64,000 nucleotides of DNA from Azorinus chamasolen (lineage: Eukaryota > Mollusca > Bivalvia > Cardiida > Solecurtidae): positions 17,734,526-17,798,525 of the forward strand of contig OY755247.1 in NCBI GenBank assembly GCA_963576725.1. The letters run 5' to 3'. Numbering within the stretch: position 1 is the stretch's first letter; every line of letters begins with the position of its first letter. Position numbers and translations under genes: made by a program. The notes under the pieces are model-generated. The model did no database searches. It was not told where the DNA came from and saw only the letters and a program-made list of their open reading frames with translations. Below are positions 1-10,925 of the stretch, piece after piece.

Positions 1-74
1 TATTATTATGACAGTATTGTTTGTTACTGCAAAAATATGAATATTTAATTTTCCGAAGATCAGTGGATATCCAG

Positions 75-110
75 GAGGAGCCCTCTGATCAGGATCTGCA
101 CTCTTTGCCG
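75..110. repeat. TTAA-2 core fragment
   Basis: Right half of the TTAA-2 hairpin (GAGCC..CTGATCAGGATCTGCAC). No termini are recognisable. The surrounding bases 1-315 hold nothing else I can name. Confidence 0.4.
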
Positions 111-315
111 TTCAAAACACGTATACACTTTCATACTGAATGGACTCTATTACTAGATACTGAATCAAAGCGTTAATGCCTTTACATGGCGGAGAATGTG
201 AATAAGGAGAAATGGGATTCAATACACAACAAGTAAACAGTGTAGACGGTGAAACTCTGCTTATTTACACATATAGCATGAGGGTGACCGTGACGTATGC
301 AGGTATTATCAGGGT

Positions 316-535
316 TTAACCATTTAACTCATGATTATTTATATAAAGAATATGGCATCATGAATATATGTTATCAGAAATTGTGTGATGGTATATGAAC
401 ATATTCCTGTTAGCATCGCAGAGACCCTAGAATTATATCTATATAATCCCATCAGCAAAAAGAGCAGATCCTTTGAGGGGCCGACTGATTTGGGTCTGCT
501 TTGCTTGTACAGGCGTGAAAAGACATATTATATCC
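316..535. mobile_element. Degenerate TTAA-2 MITE
   Basis: Begins TTAACCATTTAACTCATG and carries the family landmarks in order: a CATCATGAATAT segment, AGAGCAGATCC, GGGTCTGCT and GGCGTGAAAAG. The right terminus is eroded, so the end is approximate. Confidence 0.5.
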
Positions 536-640
536 CAAGACCGTATACTGAGCCCCGGTGTTAACTTGTCTTTCATATGCTAATTCGGATTAAGTAAAGG
601 GTCGTATGCGAAGTATATGAAGCGAGTTGGTTTTGATTCA

Positions 641-1887
641 GTTTTTAGCTCACCAGAGCACAAAGTGCTCAAGGTGAGCTATTGTGATACCCCTGTGTCC
701 GGCGTCCGTCGTCCGTCTGTCCGTCTGTCTGTCTGTCTGTCCGTCTGTCCGTCTGTCTGTCCGTCAACAATTTCAAACGACTTCTTCTCTGAAACCGACT
801 GCCCAATTTTAACCAAACTTGGTCAGATACATACTGTGGGTGGGTGCTTCAAAAGTTGTTAAAAGATAGTGGGTGGGGCCATCGGTCTTGTTGCCATGGC
901 AACCGTACACAATATCTAGAAAAATCTTCTTCTCCAGAATGACTGGTCCGATTTGAATATAGTTTTCACCAAAATGTTTCTCAGTTGATAGACTTCAAAA
1001 GGTGTTAAAAGAATTTCGATCCGGTAAAAAACATGGCCGCCAGAAGGCGTGGTCATTTTTTCCATATATGGTAATATAGAATTTTCATAGGAAAATCTTT
1101 AAAAATCTTCTTCTCTGAAACTGAAAGGCCTAGACCTTTGATATTTGGTATGTAGCATGATCTTATGGTCCTCTACAAAGATTGTTCAAATAATGCCCCC
1201 CGGGCCAAAAATGGCCCCGCCCAAGGGCTTATCAGTTTTTCATAGGAAAATCTTTAAAAATCTTCTTCTCTGAAACTGTAAGGCCTAGACCTTTGATATT
1301 TGGTATGTAGCATGATCTAATGGTCCTCTATAAAAGTGGTTCAAATTATGACCCCCGGGCCAAAAATGGCCCCGCCCAAGGACTTATCAGTTTTTCAAAG
1401 GAAAATCTTTAAAAATCTTCTTCTCTGAAACTGTAAGGCCTAGACCTTTGATATTTGGTATGTAGCATGATCTTATGGTCCTCTACAAATATTGTTCAAA
1501 TTATGACCCCTGGGCCAAAAATGGCCCCGCCCAAGGGCTTATCAGTTTTTCATAGGAAAATTGATATTTGTTGTGACTAACATGCTCTAATGGTCCGCTA
1601 CAAATATGTAGCTGTTGCTTGTGGTCCTCTGCCAAGAATGTTTAACTTATGACCCTGACCACTGGGCAAAACTTGGCCCTGCCTCAGGGCTTATCAGTTT
1701 TTCATGGGAAAAATATGAAATATTATTTTTCTCTGAAACCATAAGGCTTAGACCTTTAATTAATGGCATACTGCTTTGTTTGTGGTTCTCTACCAAGGTT
1801 GTCCACATGATTTCTTGTGGTCAAAATGGCCCAGCCCCTGGGGTTATCTCAGGTGAGCGCTTCAGGGCCTCATGGCCCTCTTGTTTA
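641..1887 (+). repeat. Long bivalve-type repeat with CCGTC microsatellite
   Basis: Starts TTTTTAGCTCACC with a short hairpin (CTCACCAGAGC / GCTCAAGGTGAG), then a GTCC/GTCT microsatellite at about 705-770, then tandem units, then TCAGGTGAGCGC, which repeats the hairpin arm, and a CTCTTGTTT end. Repeats with these exact boundaries are familiar from bivalve genomes. The tandem core is reminiscent of the 'pearl'-type elements of bivalves, but that link is inference. Open frames through it are fortuitous. Confidence 0.75.
1101..1560 (+). repeat. 155-bp tandem repeat, about three units
   Basis: AAAAATCTTCTTCTCTGAAAC begins units at 1101, 1256 and 1411, exactly 155 bp apart. Units share AAGGCCTAGACCTTTGATAT and GGGCCAAAAATGGCCC. 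A fourth, internally deleted unit follows at about 1561-1870. This is the core of the enclosing 641-1887 repeat. Confidence 0.9.
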
Positions 1888-2168
1888 TAAATATTAATAC
1901 GTTTAGACAACTCGATGCAAAACGAATTACATGTTTCCAAAGTCTTGTGATTTTTAATGAATATTCAAACCATTAAAAGTTCTTTTTTGTGATTATTACT
2001 TCAAATTTCAACTTTGTATGGCTTTATGACACCTTTAACCTGCAGTTTCACACATTTAACTGCCTAAAGTAAAATTATTTTCGTATATAAAGTACCTGTG
2101 GTATGTGGGATTTCCAATGACATACTGTCAATGCAGACGCCTTTGTTCAAATTGGTGTCTTTTTACAA

Positions 2169-2260
2169 CAGAAGTCCGGCATAAGGTCGTCGGATTCTGA
2201 AAGTCCCATACCCTTCCTGTGGTATTTACAGAAGTCCGATATATGGTCGTCGGATTCTGA
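2169..2260 (+). repeat. Two-copy 59-bp tandem
   Basis: ACAGAAGTCCG..GTCGTCGGATTCTGA occurs at 2169 and 2228 with one or two differences. Confidence 0.75.
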
Positions 2261-2274
2261 GTTAAATGCCCTTT

Positions 2275-2370
2275 TTGCCTAGTCACTAATATCCTTTGCA
2301 AACAGAGAAGACCCAGGTAAGAAGGTTCGTAGAGGAGCCCTCTCATCAGGATCTGTACTGTTTGGAAAAT
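2275..2370. repeat. TTAA-2 fragment
   Basis: Contains TTTGCAAACAGAG, AGACCCAGG and GGATCTGTACTGTTTG, the two arms of the TTAA-2 hairpin. Outer ends are not clear. Confidence 0.5.
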
Positions 2371-3197
2371 TCCCTAAATATTCATCATAAGCTCATTTTA
2401 GCTTGACTTGTTTCAATTTTGGAATAGTCCCTTTGAAAATTCAGCGTTGTAATGGTTATGTAGACCAAAGTAGCATAATTATGCTAGATTTTTTCGTGTG
2501 CACCATTGCAGAACATGATAGAATTGTTGGAGGTACATGAAATAGCCACATAACCGAAAATAATAATTTGATAACAGCCACTGCTGATATTTCGATCACA
2601 TTTTGTGAACTACTATGAAATATCGAACATCAATGGCCGGTACTATTTCTGGGGTAGAACGAAATTTCAATTGCAGAAATTCGATTCCATTGCGACATTA
2701 GCTTGCGATAGGATGTAATATTGTTTATTCGTGTGGGGGTTATTGTAACTGTTAAAAATTGAAAGTATTGAAGAAAACTATATTTTGTATCACAAAGACA
2801 AATTTTTGTTAGAAGTTCAAATAGACAATTTTCAGAAGAATGATTGAACTCAACAAATACTATTCTGTATGATGTTATATAAATAAATACTAGTTCACGT
2901 CATAAATAATACAGGGATCAGTGCATTAGAACATAATACGAATCGCCCTGGAATGGTTCCATGTCGTAAATGTTATGCTGTTCGAATGTTTCTCTAATCT
3001 TTGTCTTTGCCAGTCTCTTTATGATATACATAGTCACACTAGACGTAACAAATGATTTTTGTACATCCATTTCACCGTTGGTTCTCTGGACTCTTATCCC
3101 TATGATGTTCCAATTGTCAAGTTTCTTACATTTTATGTTTCAAATCATAATCGTATTATCAAACTGTTCGGATCGTGATGATCTGCATCTGTACTGT
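2371..3197. other. Stretch with no recognisable feature
   Basis: AT-rich sequence without a supportable gene, tandem array or terminal inverted repeat. The open frame at 2970-3275 has no recognisable domain and runs into the next MITE. Confidence 0.5.
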
Positions 3198-3438
3198 TTG
3201 ACCATATACCTCATAAATACACCTTTATGTGCCTTTGCAAAAAGAGTAGACCCAGATCAGACAGCTCCTATATGAGCTGTCTGATCAGGATCTGCCCTAT
3301 TTGCTTATGGAATAATATAGATATGAATTTACAGTTTATCTCATGGATAAAACGTCATGGTCCATTATAAAAATGAATCTAATTAATAGTCATGATGTCA
3401 TTGTTGCTTATATAAATATTCATGGAGTAAAGGGTTAA
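3198..3438 (+). mobile_element. TTAA-2 MITE
   Basis: Palindromic core CAGATCAGACAGCTCCTATATGAGCTGTCTGATCAGG region, followed by the family right arm (ATTAATAGTCATGATGTCATT) and GGAGTAAAGGGTTAA. The right end has an intact TTAA at 3435-3438; the left end is mutated (TTGACC). Confidence 0.75.
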
Positions 3439-3522
3439 AACAAGATTCGCTTATTTCAGGTTAAGAGTAACAAAACAAAATCATGGTTAGCACATTTTCT
3501 ACCGAATGAAACATGGGCCCAA

Positions 3523-3670
3523 GGTTTTAGAACTTCTTAGGCCGAGTCTGAGATTATTCTCAAGTATCTGATTGGTCGGATTCTGAAAAAGCCCAAAATC
3601 TGACCAATCAGATGCTTGAAAATGTTTCAAACTCAAGCAGAAAGTTTTATAACCTCAGGACATGGAGTCC
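3523..3670. mobile_element. HP-3 hairpin repeat, diverged
   Basis: Contains GAGTCTGAG, then CTGATTGGTCGGATT and its inverted partner AATCTGACCAATCAG, then AGAAAGTTTTATAA. It is the same layout as the copies at 5250 and 60298 but older. Confidence 0.55.
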
Positions 3671-3943
3671 TTGAATTACATCTGAAACCCCCCCAGCTTG
3701 GATCCGGTTGAAACGCAGAGTTACTCAGCAGATCATCTGTACCTAAGTTGTTTAACATTCGGTAAATTATTGTTTCTCAGCAGCAACATCTATGGTCTGT
3801 CATGTTGCATGTTTATCTCAATCACATCCAAAACAGATAATGTTATCGTATGATAATGAATGAGCGGGGGGAGCAGAATGCACACAATATTATTTAGAAA
3901 TCTGCAAAGTTTACATGTAAGGTTTTATTCAAACCATGTAAGA

Positions 3944-4110
3944 CAATTCTCTCTCTCTCTCCCTCTCTCTTCCATATATCTCTCTCCCCTCTCTGTTTCT
4001 CTGTCTCTCTGTCACTGACTCTGTGTGTGTCTCTCTTCCATCTCTCTCTTCTTCTTTTTTCTCTCTTCTTCTTCTTCTTCTCTCTCTCTCTCTCTTTTTA
4101 CAGATACATC
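3944..4110 (+). repeat. CT-rich microsatellite
   Basis: Imperfect CTCT/CTTC simple sequence, interrupted by TCCATATAT and GTCACTGACT. Confidence 0.9.
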
Positions 4111-4183
4111 AAAAGGCGTCAGTATTAGGGAACGCGTTAAATCTTACTGTTTACATGACAAGAACGTTTATCAAAGTCTAGTC

Positions 4184-4184
<1 letters not shown>

Positions 4185-4250
<66 letters not shown>

Positions 4251-4268
4251 TTCTTTCTCTCTTTCTTT
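4185..4268 (+). repeat. (CT)n microsatellite
   Basis: About 30 uninterrupted CT units and then CTTT variants. Open frames of Ser-Leu repeats here are a by-product. Confidence 0.95.
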
Positions 4269-4513
4269 CTGGTTACGTGATTAACTGACATCATATGCGC
4301 GCTAAATTAATTGTTTTCTGCTTGTTTCGCGATACTTTCTTTTTCAGCAAACAAAATGTAAAATGTTCTTTTTATACAAAACTCACTTGTAGCCGTTTTA
4401 CAGCTAAATGGGCATGGAAATTAATTCACATAAAACTATGATTGGATTTTTAAAACATAAAGAAATTAATACACAATGTTCGCCCTGCATTAGTTGTCTG
4501 TTATCTGCCTTTA

Positions 4514-4734
4514 CCCATTACCTCATAGGCTATTTCTAGATACAACTTCTTTGAATAAATCTACCGGAAAGGAGCATTAACTAGAGAAAAGGAAAAATTT
4601 AGATTTTTGTAGTTTGAAACCATTGTGATAAATAGAGCATTTGCTCCTATAGGAGCAAATGCTCTATTTATCACGATGGTTTCACAAAGTGACTTTTACA
4701 GAGTCGTCAAAAGTCGTCAATATGAGGGAATGGG
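4514..4734 (+). mobile_element. TTAA-1 MITE
   Basis: Left end CCCATTACCTCATAGG and right end TATGAGGGAATGGG, flanked by TTTA (4510-4513) and TTAA (4735-4738). The centre is a long palindrome built on CATTTGCTCCTATAGGAGC. CCC..GGG ends at a TTAA target match the piggyBac superfamily; the element has no coding capacity. Confidence 0.85.
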
Positions 4735-4758
4735 TTAACATTACATAGCCACATCTAC

Positions 4759-4842
4759 AAGTGCGCACTCAAATACTAAAATCGTCATGTCTCCACCAAA
4801 CTCTATGTTGTGACCACTCTTTAGAATCGTCTCGAAAACATC
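4759..4842. repeat. HP-1 left half
   Basis: CTCAAATACTAAAATCGTC, TCTCCACCAAAC and CCACTCTTTAGAATCGTC are the left arm of HP-1. The right arm is missing. Confidence 0.65.
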
Positions 4843-4859
4843 CGAACATCATAACATTT

Positions 4860-5245
4860 ACGACATTGATCAATTCCTAATGCTCTGATCCCAGTTATTT
4901 GTAAATAGTAAATGAAAACGAATGTAATATTCCTTTATAACAGGACGAAAAGAGCAAGAAAAGCACTCCAGGTACTTGTTCCTATTTATATTTCCACCTG
5001 CTTACATCGTTTGCATGTACAAATGTGCAGTATAGAAAATATGCCAACTCGGTATATCAAAAGGGATATGCATTGGCATGTGATAAACAATATAAGTTCG
5101 CATTTGATTTCATGAAAAGTGCCACATGTAAAACAGTCCTAGGGTAGAAGGATATGTCAGTGATATTTAATCAAAGGAAATGAACTTTGATATTAAAATT
5201 TGATATGCATAAGAGAGCAACATTCTTGATTGCAAACGCGTCACT
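4860..5245. other. Stretch with no recognisable feature
   Basis: AT-rich, with no repeat or gene I can support. Confidence 0.45.
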
Positions 5246-5249
5246 TTTG

Positions 5250-5397
5250 TAAGAGTTCGTTCTCAAGCTTTTGATTGGTCAGATTTGAGTTCTCAAGCTT
5301 TTGATTGGTCAGATTTGAGCCTTTGGCTCAAATCTGACCAATCAAAAACTTGAGAACAAACTCAGACTCAACTAAAAGTTTTATAAGCATGGACCCA
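5250..5397. mobile_element. HP-3 hairpin repeat
   Basis: TTCTCAAGCTTTTGATTGG is duplicated in tandem (about 5269 and 5291). It is followed by GATTTGAGCC/GGCTCAAATC and the inverted arm CCAATCAAAAACTTGAGAAC, ending GTTTTATAAGCATGGACCC. The tandem duplication of one arm is shared with the copy at 60298. Confidence 0.75.
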
Positions 5398-5399
5398 GA

Positions 5400-5790
5400 T
5401 ACTCCTGAAAGATAACTTCAAAGCACAATGATACGATCTCTTCATCTAAACAAAATGTATCGTCTCGCTGAGCAGGTAGTACCTTAAAAACACACGTTTC
5501 CCTTTGAGAACATTGAGCTAAATATTTGAACTTCGTGTAAGAGACAGAATGAATGCATCTGTGTTCAGACAGCACGGCGCTTTTCGGTAGTTTTGACTGA
5601 CGTGCATATTTGTGCCATTGAATTATTGTGTGACTCATACCAAGCCTGAAAATTGTTTGCATTTTAATTAACCCTCAGAATGTTGAATGTTTGCAGTGGA
5701 ATCGTCCATCTTTGATTGATGGAAGAGTCAATTGAGTACAAAAAGGTAAAATTTACGAGAGGATTTTGAAGAATGACAAACAGTGCAACC
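5400..5790. other. Stretch with no recognisable feature
   Basis: A minus-strand open frame (5381-5662) has no recognisable domain. No repeat is seen. Confidence 0.4.
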
Positions 5791-5794
5791 CATG

Positions 5795-5850
5795 ATCAGA
5801 GGGCTGCCCTTGGAGCCATCTGATCTGGGTCTTCACTTTTTGCAAATGTC
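5795..5850. repeat. TTAA-2 core fragment
   Basis: GATCAGAGGGCTGCCCTTGG..CATCTGATCTGGGTCT is the TTAA-2 core without its termini. Confidence 0.4.
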
Positions 5851-5950
5851 AATGCACGTATTTCTCGCATCGAAACGGTTACATTCAATAGAATATCCCA
5901 ATTCTTTATAAAATGCGCGTACAATGCATAGTAAACCATATTTACGATGG

Positions 5951-6255
5951 ACTTAACCCATTACTCAATGCATATTCATGTAAGAAATAATGACGTCATG
6001 ACTATTGATAAGTATATTTATTTTAGTAATACAGAGACACTGGAAGTTTTGGCCACGGCAGAAACCGTAGAATCATATCTATATTATGTCATGAGCAAAC
6101 ATCTGAACCGTTCACCTAATTGACTCGCCGTTTTATACCTTTGCAAAGAGGGTAGACCTAGATCAGACAGCTCCTGTAGGCGTTACTGCGATAATTACCA
6201 ATGGAATAATGCAGATCTGTTACTACAGTTTTTGCCATAGCCAAACTGTGTTCAT
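5951..6255. repeat. Rearranged TTAA-2 pieces
   Basis: A right-arm piece (TTAACCCATTACTCAATGC, AATAATGACGTCATGA) is followed by a left-arm and core piece (CCTTTGCAAAGAGGGTAGACC, GATCAGACAGCTCC). It is probably two truncated copies. Confidence 0.5.
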
Positions 6256-6258
6256 ATA

Positions 6259-6469
6259 CAGTAGAACCCCTCTAATGCGACCACTTAATGAATAAACATC
6301 ACTGCCGTTATAATCAGGTGGTTGCTTAATGCAGGACAAAAGTAATGCAGAAAGCTCCTCTAGGAGCTTTCTGCATTACATGTACTTTTGTCCTGCATTA
6401 AGCTACCACCTGCATCTAGCACCCAGAATTAGGCCTCTTTGAAGTGGTCGCATTAGAGAGGTTTTACTG
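6259..6469. mobile_element. TA-2 MITE
   Basis: CAGTAGAACCCCTCTAATGC at the left and GCATTAGAGAGGTTTTACTG at the right, with TA on both sides (6257-6258, 6470-6471). Inside are GGTGGTTGCTTAATGCAGG and a long palindrome centred on AGCTCCTCTAGGAGCT. The ends suggest pogo/Tigger-type Tc1-mariner mobilisation. Confidence 0.85.
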
Positions 6470-6653
6470 TACCAATATGAAGAAGTGATACTCTTTATGT
6501 GTAAATTGTTTTAAAATACCCCAAACGTACATAAATCGTTTGTATATAATTATGCTGAAAAGAACAAAAACCTATCAAATAAACGTCGAAAACTTTCATC
6601 TGTTTGATATCGAAGACCCGATATTATTCGGCAATATTTATCGGGTTGCGCTT

Positions 6654-7152
6654 AGTTTTTGTGTCACCAGCCGAGAGGCAGTGTGTCACTTAGGGATCAC
6701 TTTTCCGTCGTCCGTCCGTCCGTCCGTCCGTCCGTCTGTCCGGCCGTCCGTCCGTCCGTCTGTCTGTCTGTTTGTTTGTCTGTCTGTCATAATTTCTTTT
6801 TTTGGTTGTCATTTCTAAACTAATCAAATATAAAGCTTTCAAATTTGACATGTGTCTTTCTCTCATTAATGACCATCGATGTAACTAAGGTCCATCACTC
6901 TGCATGCAATACTTTTTGAGTTATACTCCTTGTTCACACTTTCTGTTTTTGGCTGTCATTTCTAAAATAATAATTATAGAGTTTTCAAATTTCACATGTG
7001 TCTTCCTCTCATTGAGGACCATTGATGTAACTAAGGTCCATCACTCTGCACGCAATACGTTTTAAGGTATTCCCCTCTGTTCTGATTTCACTCCATTTTC
7101 ATAGTTTTTGTGTCAGCTGCTAGCACATGTGTTCCTCCGAACACTCTTGTTA
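6654..7152 (+). repeat. Bivalve-type repeat with CCGTC microsatellite
   Basis: Starts TTTTTGTGTCACCAGCC, then (CCGT/CTGT)n at 6708-6790, then two 147-bp tandem units (from TGTCATTTCTAAA at 6807 and 6954). Ends TTTTTGTGTCAGCTGC...CTCTTGTT, repeating its own start. It has the same plan as 641-1887 but unrelated sequence. Confidence 0.7.
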
Positions 7153-7290
7153 ACTGTTCGGCATAGGTCGATAATGTTCTGTTGTAGAACAAACATTATA
7201 ACGGCTTATATTACAACGGCGTGTATTGTATCACATGGGCATTTTTCGATATAAGTTCAAATTGAAAATCTTCATACTAATGATTTAACA
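7153..7290 (+). repeat. Dispersed repeat, pair with 23815-23935
   Basis: GTTAACTGTT, AGGTCGATA and TGTTGTAGAACAAA occur in the same order and spacing at both sites. The homology continues loosely through ACCAAGTTT and GTTGAAAAT. I do not recognise the family. Confidence 0.5.
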
Positions 7291-7404
7291 TAATATATAC
7301 CAAGTTTATGATGTTATTGAAAATAGGCTTTTATTGTAGGGACTTTGACTATAATATTCATGATATCTTTTTTTTCTTACATGGATATAGAGGGAAAGGA
7401 TTAA

Positions 7405-7645
7405 CCCTTTCCCTTATGTAAGCGAATTTTGACGCATCTGCAAACAGAGTAGGTCCAGATCAGACGGCTCCTATAGGAGCCGTCTGATCAGGGTCTGCTC
7501 TGTTTGCTTATGGTGTAATATAGATCTGATTGTATAGCTTCTGCCTGAGCCAAAATGTCCTGTGTTCATATGCCCTTATAAAAAATATTCTTATTAGTAT
7601 TCATGACGTCATTATTTCCTACATGAATATTCATCAGGGAAAGGG
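7405..7645 (+). mobile_element. TTAA-2 MITE, best preserved copy
   Basis: TTAA at 7401-7404 and 7646-7649. Ends are CCCTTTCCCTTATG and AGGGAAAGGG. Near the left end sits a long palindrome: GCAAACAGAGTAGGTCC, AGATCAGACGGCTCC, TATAGGAGCCGTCTGATC, GGGTCTGCTCTGTTTGC. The right arm contains CATGACGTCATTATTTC. There is no ORF. Confidence 0.85.
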
Positions 7646-7731
7646 TTAAGAGGCCGTTATAGAGAGGATTTGCTGCAATACTGCATCAAGGAGTCTATAT
7701 AAAGTAGTTGTTTTATATAAGAACGCCTTAA

Positions 7732-7886
7732 CCCGTTATCTCATAGGCTGTTTTTAGACCCAAACTCTTTGAAAAAATCTACCGAAAAGGAGCATTCAAA
7801 AGGGAAAACGAAAGTTTTCGAATTGTGTACTTATGAAACCATTGTAATAAATAGAGCATTTCGAGGGCTTGGTGCAAAACTATTCT
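7732..7886 (+). mobile_element. TTAA-1 MITE, broken
   Basis: TTAA (7728-7731) then CCCGTTATCTCATAGG, through GAAACCATTG and AATAGAGCATTT. It then breaks into unrelated sequence before the gap; the right half is lost. Confidence 0.65.
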
Positions 7887-7914
7887 AACTCCTTCACAAA
7901 GTGAAGGAGTTAGA
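7887..7914. repeat. Short palindrome beside the assembly gap
   Basis: CTAACTCCTTCAC / GTGAAGGAGTTAG with a two-base loop. It could be the leading hairpin of another long repeat, but the gap hides what follows. Confidence 0.6.
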
Positions 7915-7915
7915 A

Positions 7916-8115
7916 NNNNNNNNNNNNNNNNNNNNNNNNNNNNNNNNNNNNNNNNNNNNNNNNNNNNNNNNNNNNNNNNNNNNNNNNNNNNNNNNNNNNN
8001 NNNNNNNNNNNNNNNNNNNNNNNNNNNNNNNNNNNNNNNNNNNNNNNNNNNNNNNNNNNNNNNNNNNNNNNNNNNNNNNNNNNNNNNNNNNNNNNNNNNN
8101 NNNNNNNNNNNNNNN
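7916..8115. other. Assembly gap of 200 N
   Basis: 200 consecutive N. It lies inside repeat sequence, so a collapsed repeat is a likely cause. Confidence 1.
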
Positions 8116-8302
8116 TGCCGATTTACTCGGGTTTTTATCTACACCCAAGCTGTTTGCACATGCGAGCGGGATAAGGGTTAAAGTCTGAAAACTGTGCATA
8201 CTGGTAATGTCGAAATCTCTATGACTCAGCGCCGAACCTCCAAATTTGTTGCACTTTAAATGAATTCTGCATTAGTTCTTGGTATTTTACAGGATCAATA
8301 TA

Positions 8303-8490
8303 CAGTAGAACCTGTCTATCCCATTCCTTATATGGTATTTCTAGATACAACCTCTTTGAATAATCTACCGAAAGGGAGCATTAACTAGAGAAAAGGACAA
8401 ATTTAGAATTTTGTAGCTTGAAACCATAGTGATAAATAGAGAATTTGCTCCTATAGGAGACTCCGATCTATCTCTGGTTTCATTGCGTGT
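8303..8490 (+). mobile_element. TTAA-1 MITE remnant
   Basis: CCCATTCCTTATATGG, GAGCATTAACTAGAGAAAAG and TTTGCTCCTATAGGAG are present. The right half of the palindrome is scrambled. It is preceded by CAGTAGAACCTGTCTAT, a TA-1-like end, so it may have landed in an older element. Confidence 0.6.
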
Positions 8491-8667
8491 TTATTATCTA
8501 TATGTTTAACCACCAGTGTTTTCCAATCTGCCTATCATTTAAACAAAGATATTCTCTTTCGCCATTATTTTATGTTCCAATGTCAGAGGAAAATAAATGA
8601 GTAAAGCGTGGGCGTACAATATGTTATGTAACACAAATGTTGATTGCTGTGGGATTGTTATGTGACG

Positions 8668-8760
8668 AAGAACAGAGCAACGGATAAAGTTGCGTACTCG
8701 GATACTAAAATGGTCATTTCTCCTCCAACCCCTATGATCGAGACGCACCTTATCTGAACC
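8668..8760. repeat. HP-1 left half
   Basis: CAGAGCAACGGATAAAG, CGGATACTAAAATGGTC and TCTCCTCCAACCCCTATG. The right arm is absent. Confidence 0.6.
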
Positions 8761-8791
8761 CCTGAAAGACTTATCAAATCTTGGAAGCGTA

Positions 8792-8978
8792 CAGTTGAAC
8801 CCCTCTAATGCGACCACTTAATGAATAACATGGGTGTCTTTATAAGCAGGTCTGAGACCATTCTTAATGCTCCTAGAGCAGCTTTCTGCATTACTTTTGC
8901 CCTACATTAAGCTACCACCTGCATGTAGCACCCATAATTATACTCTTTTAGGTGGTCGGCATTAGCGGGGTTTTACTG
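8792..8978. mobile_element. TA-2 MITE
   Basis: CAGTTGAACCCCTCTAATGC to GCGGGGTTTTACTG. The central hairpin is partly deleted (TGCTCCTAGAGCAGCTTTC). Confidence 0.75.
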
Positions 8979-9024
8979 CATTTGCTTCAACCCCTTTCAA
9001 GAATGCGGTAAACGAGTCCACTGG

Positions 9025-9215
9025 CATTTGCAAATAGTTTACTTAGATTGAAATCAGATGAGACACCGAGTAACTCGGCGTCCCATCAGGATCCAGACTG
9101 TTTTACATTCGTTCAACAGCACGCTTACACAGCTAGGATCCAGATGAGACGCTGAGTATCTCTGTTTTGCACTCGGTCGACATGTTTTGTTTCAAAGCTG
9201 ATCGATTCGGAAGTA
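9025..9215. mobile_element. HP-2 hairpin repeat
   Basis: TTTGCAAATAG, AGATGAGACACCGAGTAACTCGG and CATCAGGATCCAGACTGTTT form the palindrome. A second piece (GGATCCAGATGAGACGCTG) follows, so the core is partly duplicated. Confidence 0.6.
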
Positions 9216-9258
9216 TAGTCAAGATTGCTACCCATTAAATATGATGAATTTTCATTAT

Positions 9259-9385
9259 GCCGGCATTCGTTACAATGGCACCTTCGTTATACCGGCAGTA
9301 TGCATTGAAACAAAGTTACAGTTAAGAATAAATAGGTGCAATGCCAATAAGGTGATCGCTTAATGCCTCTTGTGCTCTGCATTGA
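9259..9385. repeat. TA-3 left-half fragment
   Basis: CCGGCATTCGTTACAATGGC, GTATGCATTGAAACAA and AGGTGATCGCTTAATGC match the left arm of TA-3. The right half is missing. Confidence 0.65.
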
Positions 9386-9419
9386 TTGGTCAGATTCTGT
9401 TTGCTTATGAAATTGTATA

Positions 9420-9621
9420 CAGTAAAACCTGTCTATAACGGCCATGATTTTTTGTTGATTATTTGATATTTAGGGCAGGTGGCTGCTTAAAGCAGGTGGA
9501 AGCAAAACAGAACGCTCCTGAAGGAGCGTTCTGTTTGCTTCCACCTTGCTTTAAGCAGTCACCTGCCTTAAACACAAAATATTTGATGGAATTTGGTGGC
9601 CGTTATAGACAGGTTTTACTG
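9420..9621. mobile_element. TA-1 MITE
   Basis: CAGTAAAACCTGTCTATAAC / TATAGACAGGTTTTACTG, with TA at 9418-9419 and 9622-9623. The core reads CAGAACGCTCCTGAAGGAGCG. Confidence 0.85.
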
Positions 9622-9966
9622 TAGTTCTTATGTTACAGTTTCTGCTGTGACCAAAACATAAACCATTATAAAAATCTGTTAATTAATATGTAAACAGGAG
9701 ATACTAAATAACGTAATATATAGATAAACAAAGCAGAGCCTGACTAGACAGCAGGTCCTTCTTGAACTGCACATGCGCAACAAGGAGGAGCTATGACGTG
9801 TTGACGTACTGCATCAATCGGAACACCTTGGGATTTCTACACCAATCTTATCAGAAACGATACGGAGGTCGCCGTATGGACGAACTACTTTCCACGAAGT
9901 CGCAGAATCAGGAATTATGATTTTAAATGAGATTTTGAGAAACTGGTGGCAGAGCAGCATATGGAC

Positions 9967-10042
9967 GTGCGTAACCAGGTACTAAATTGTCATTTCTCCA
10001 CCAATTCATATGGAGTAACCGCTCTTTAGAATCGTCTCTTCG
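9967..10042. repeat. HP-1 left-half fragment
   Basis: GTACTAAATTGTCATTTCTCC, CCGCTCTTTAGAATCGTC. Confidence 0.55.
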
Positions 10043-10925
10043 GGATGGTGTCCTGAACTTATTCTCAACGCTAGATTACTTTTGTACCCACCCATTAGTG
10101 CTCATATGTTATCATGCCTATAACATTTTCAACATCATATTGGTCTGACTGACAATGAATCATTGTCACACTGGGTGGATTTTATTAAAAATGTCACAAA
10201 GAAATTTGAAAATGTCACATTAATTTAACTACCTGTTCGGCTCGCATAAGAACAATTTCTTTTTCCGATCACTGCGTTACGTGCATTTACACAGGTGCTA
10301 AATAACCAGATGATTTGCATAGACCGCAGTGGACCTGATACATGCTTCCTGAATGGGACCAATGACATAGTATGACACATTTGGAAATCAATTGTCATAC
10401 TTTTGCAAAATTCTTTCTATGGGTTACCACGGTTCCTGTATGTTCAGTACTTTGATTTTTATATATCTCTATTAGTACACTAATTCTGAGTTTATATTTA
10501 AGTATCTAATTACCGATCAACGAACCAACAAAGTGCCCAATTATATACTTTTCAACCTGTAGACTGATTATCATTAGCAATGTTTTCCTGCCGCAAATAT
10601 TCGCCAACTTCATTTTCAATATACAATGTATATTAAAGTGTCTTCAAATGTATTCGAACGTACAACGTGCAATCAGTGTATCAGGCTGTTTCTAGATTGT
10701 GATGCGACGTCCACATACGCAGTGCATTATCTTGATCCAAAGTGTCGGTCAACGTCATCATACATTAGTTCATATCATGTTGCAGGTTAAAGCATTATGT
10801 CATTGTATTAAGAATGATATCGGTCAATTGCTACGTAAATAGTCATCTGTGAATAGATGTTGACATTCGCCTACAACCGCCTACACCCGGCTAATCGTCG
10901 GTCTGTATTTACACAGAGCACACTT
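10043..10925. other. Stretch with no recognisable feature
   Basis: Apparently low-copy AT-rich DNA, one of the longest repeat-poor intervals. No ORF, exon signal or terminal repeat could be supported. Confidence 0.5.

Noticed and set aside
705..862. SVCPSVCPS and similar ORFs (also at 6708, 60712 and 33956)
   Set aside because: They translate GTCC/GTCT or CT microsatellites inside interspersed repeats.
7894..8199. Open frames spanning the gap on both strands
   Set aside because: They run through 200 N and have no real sequence support.
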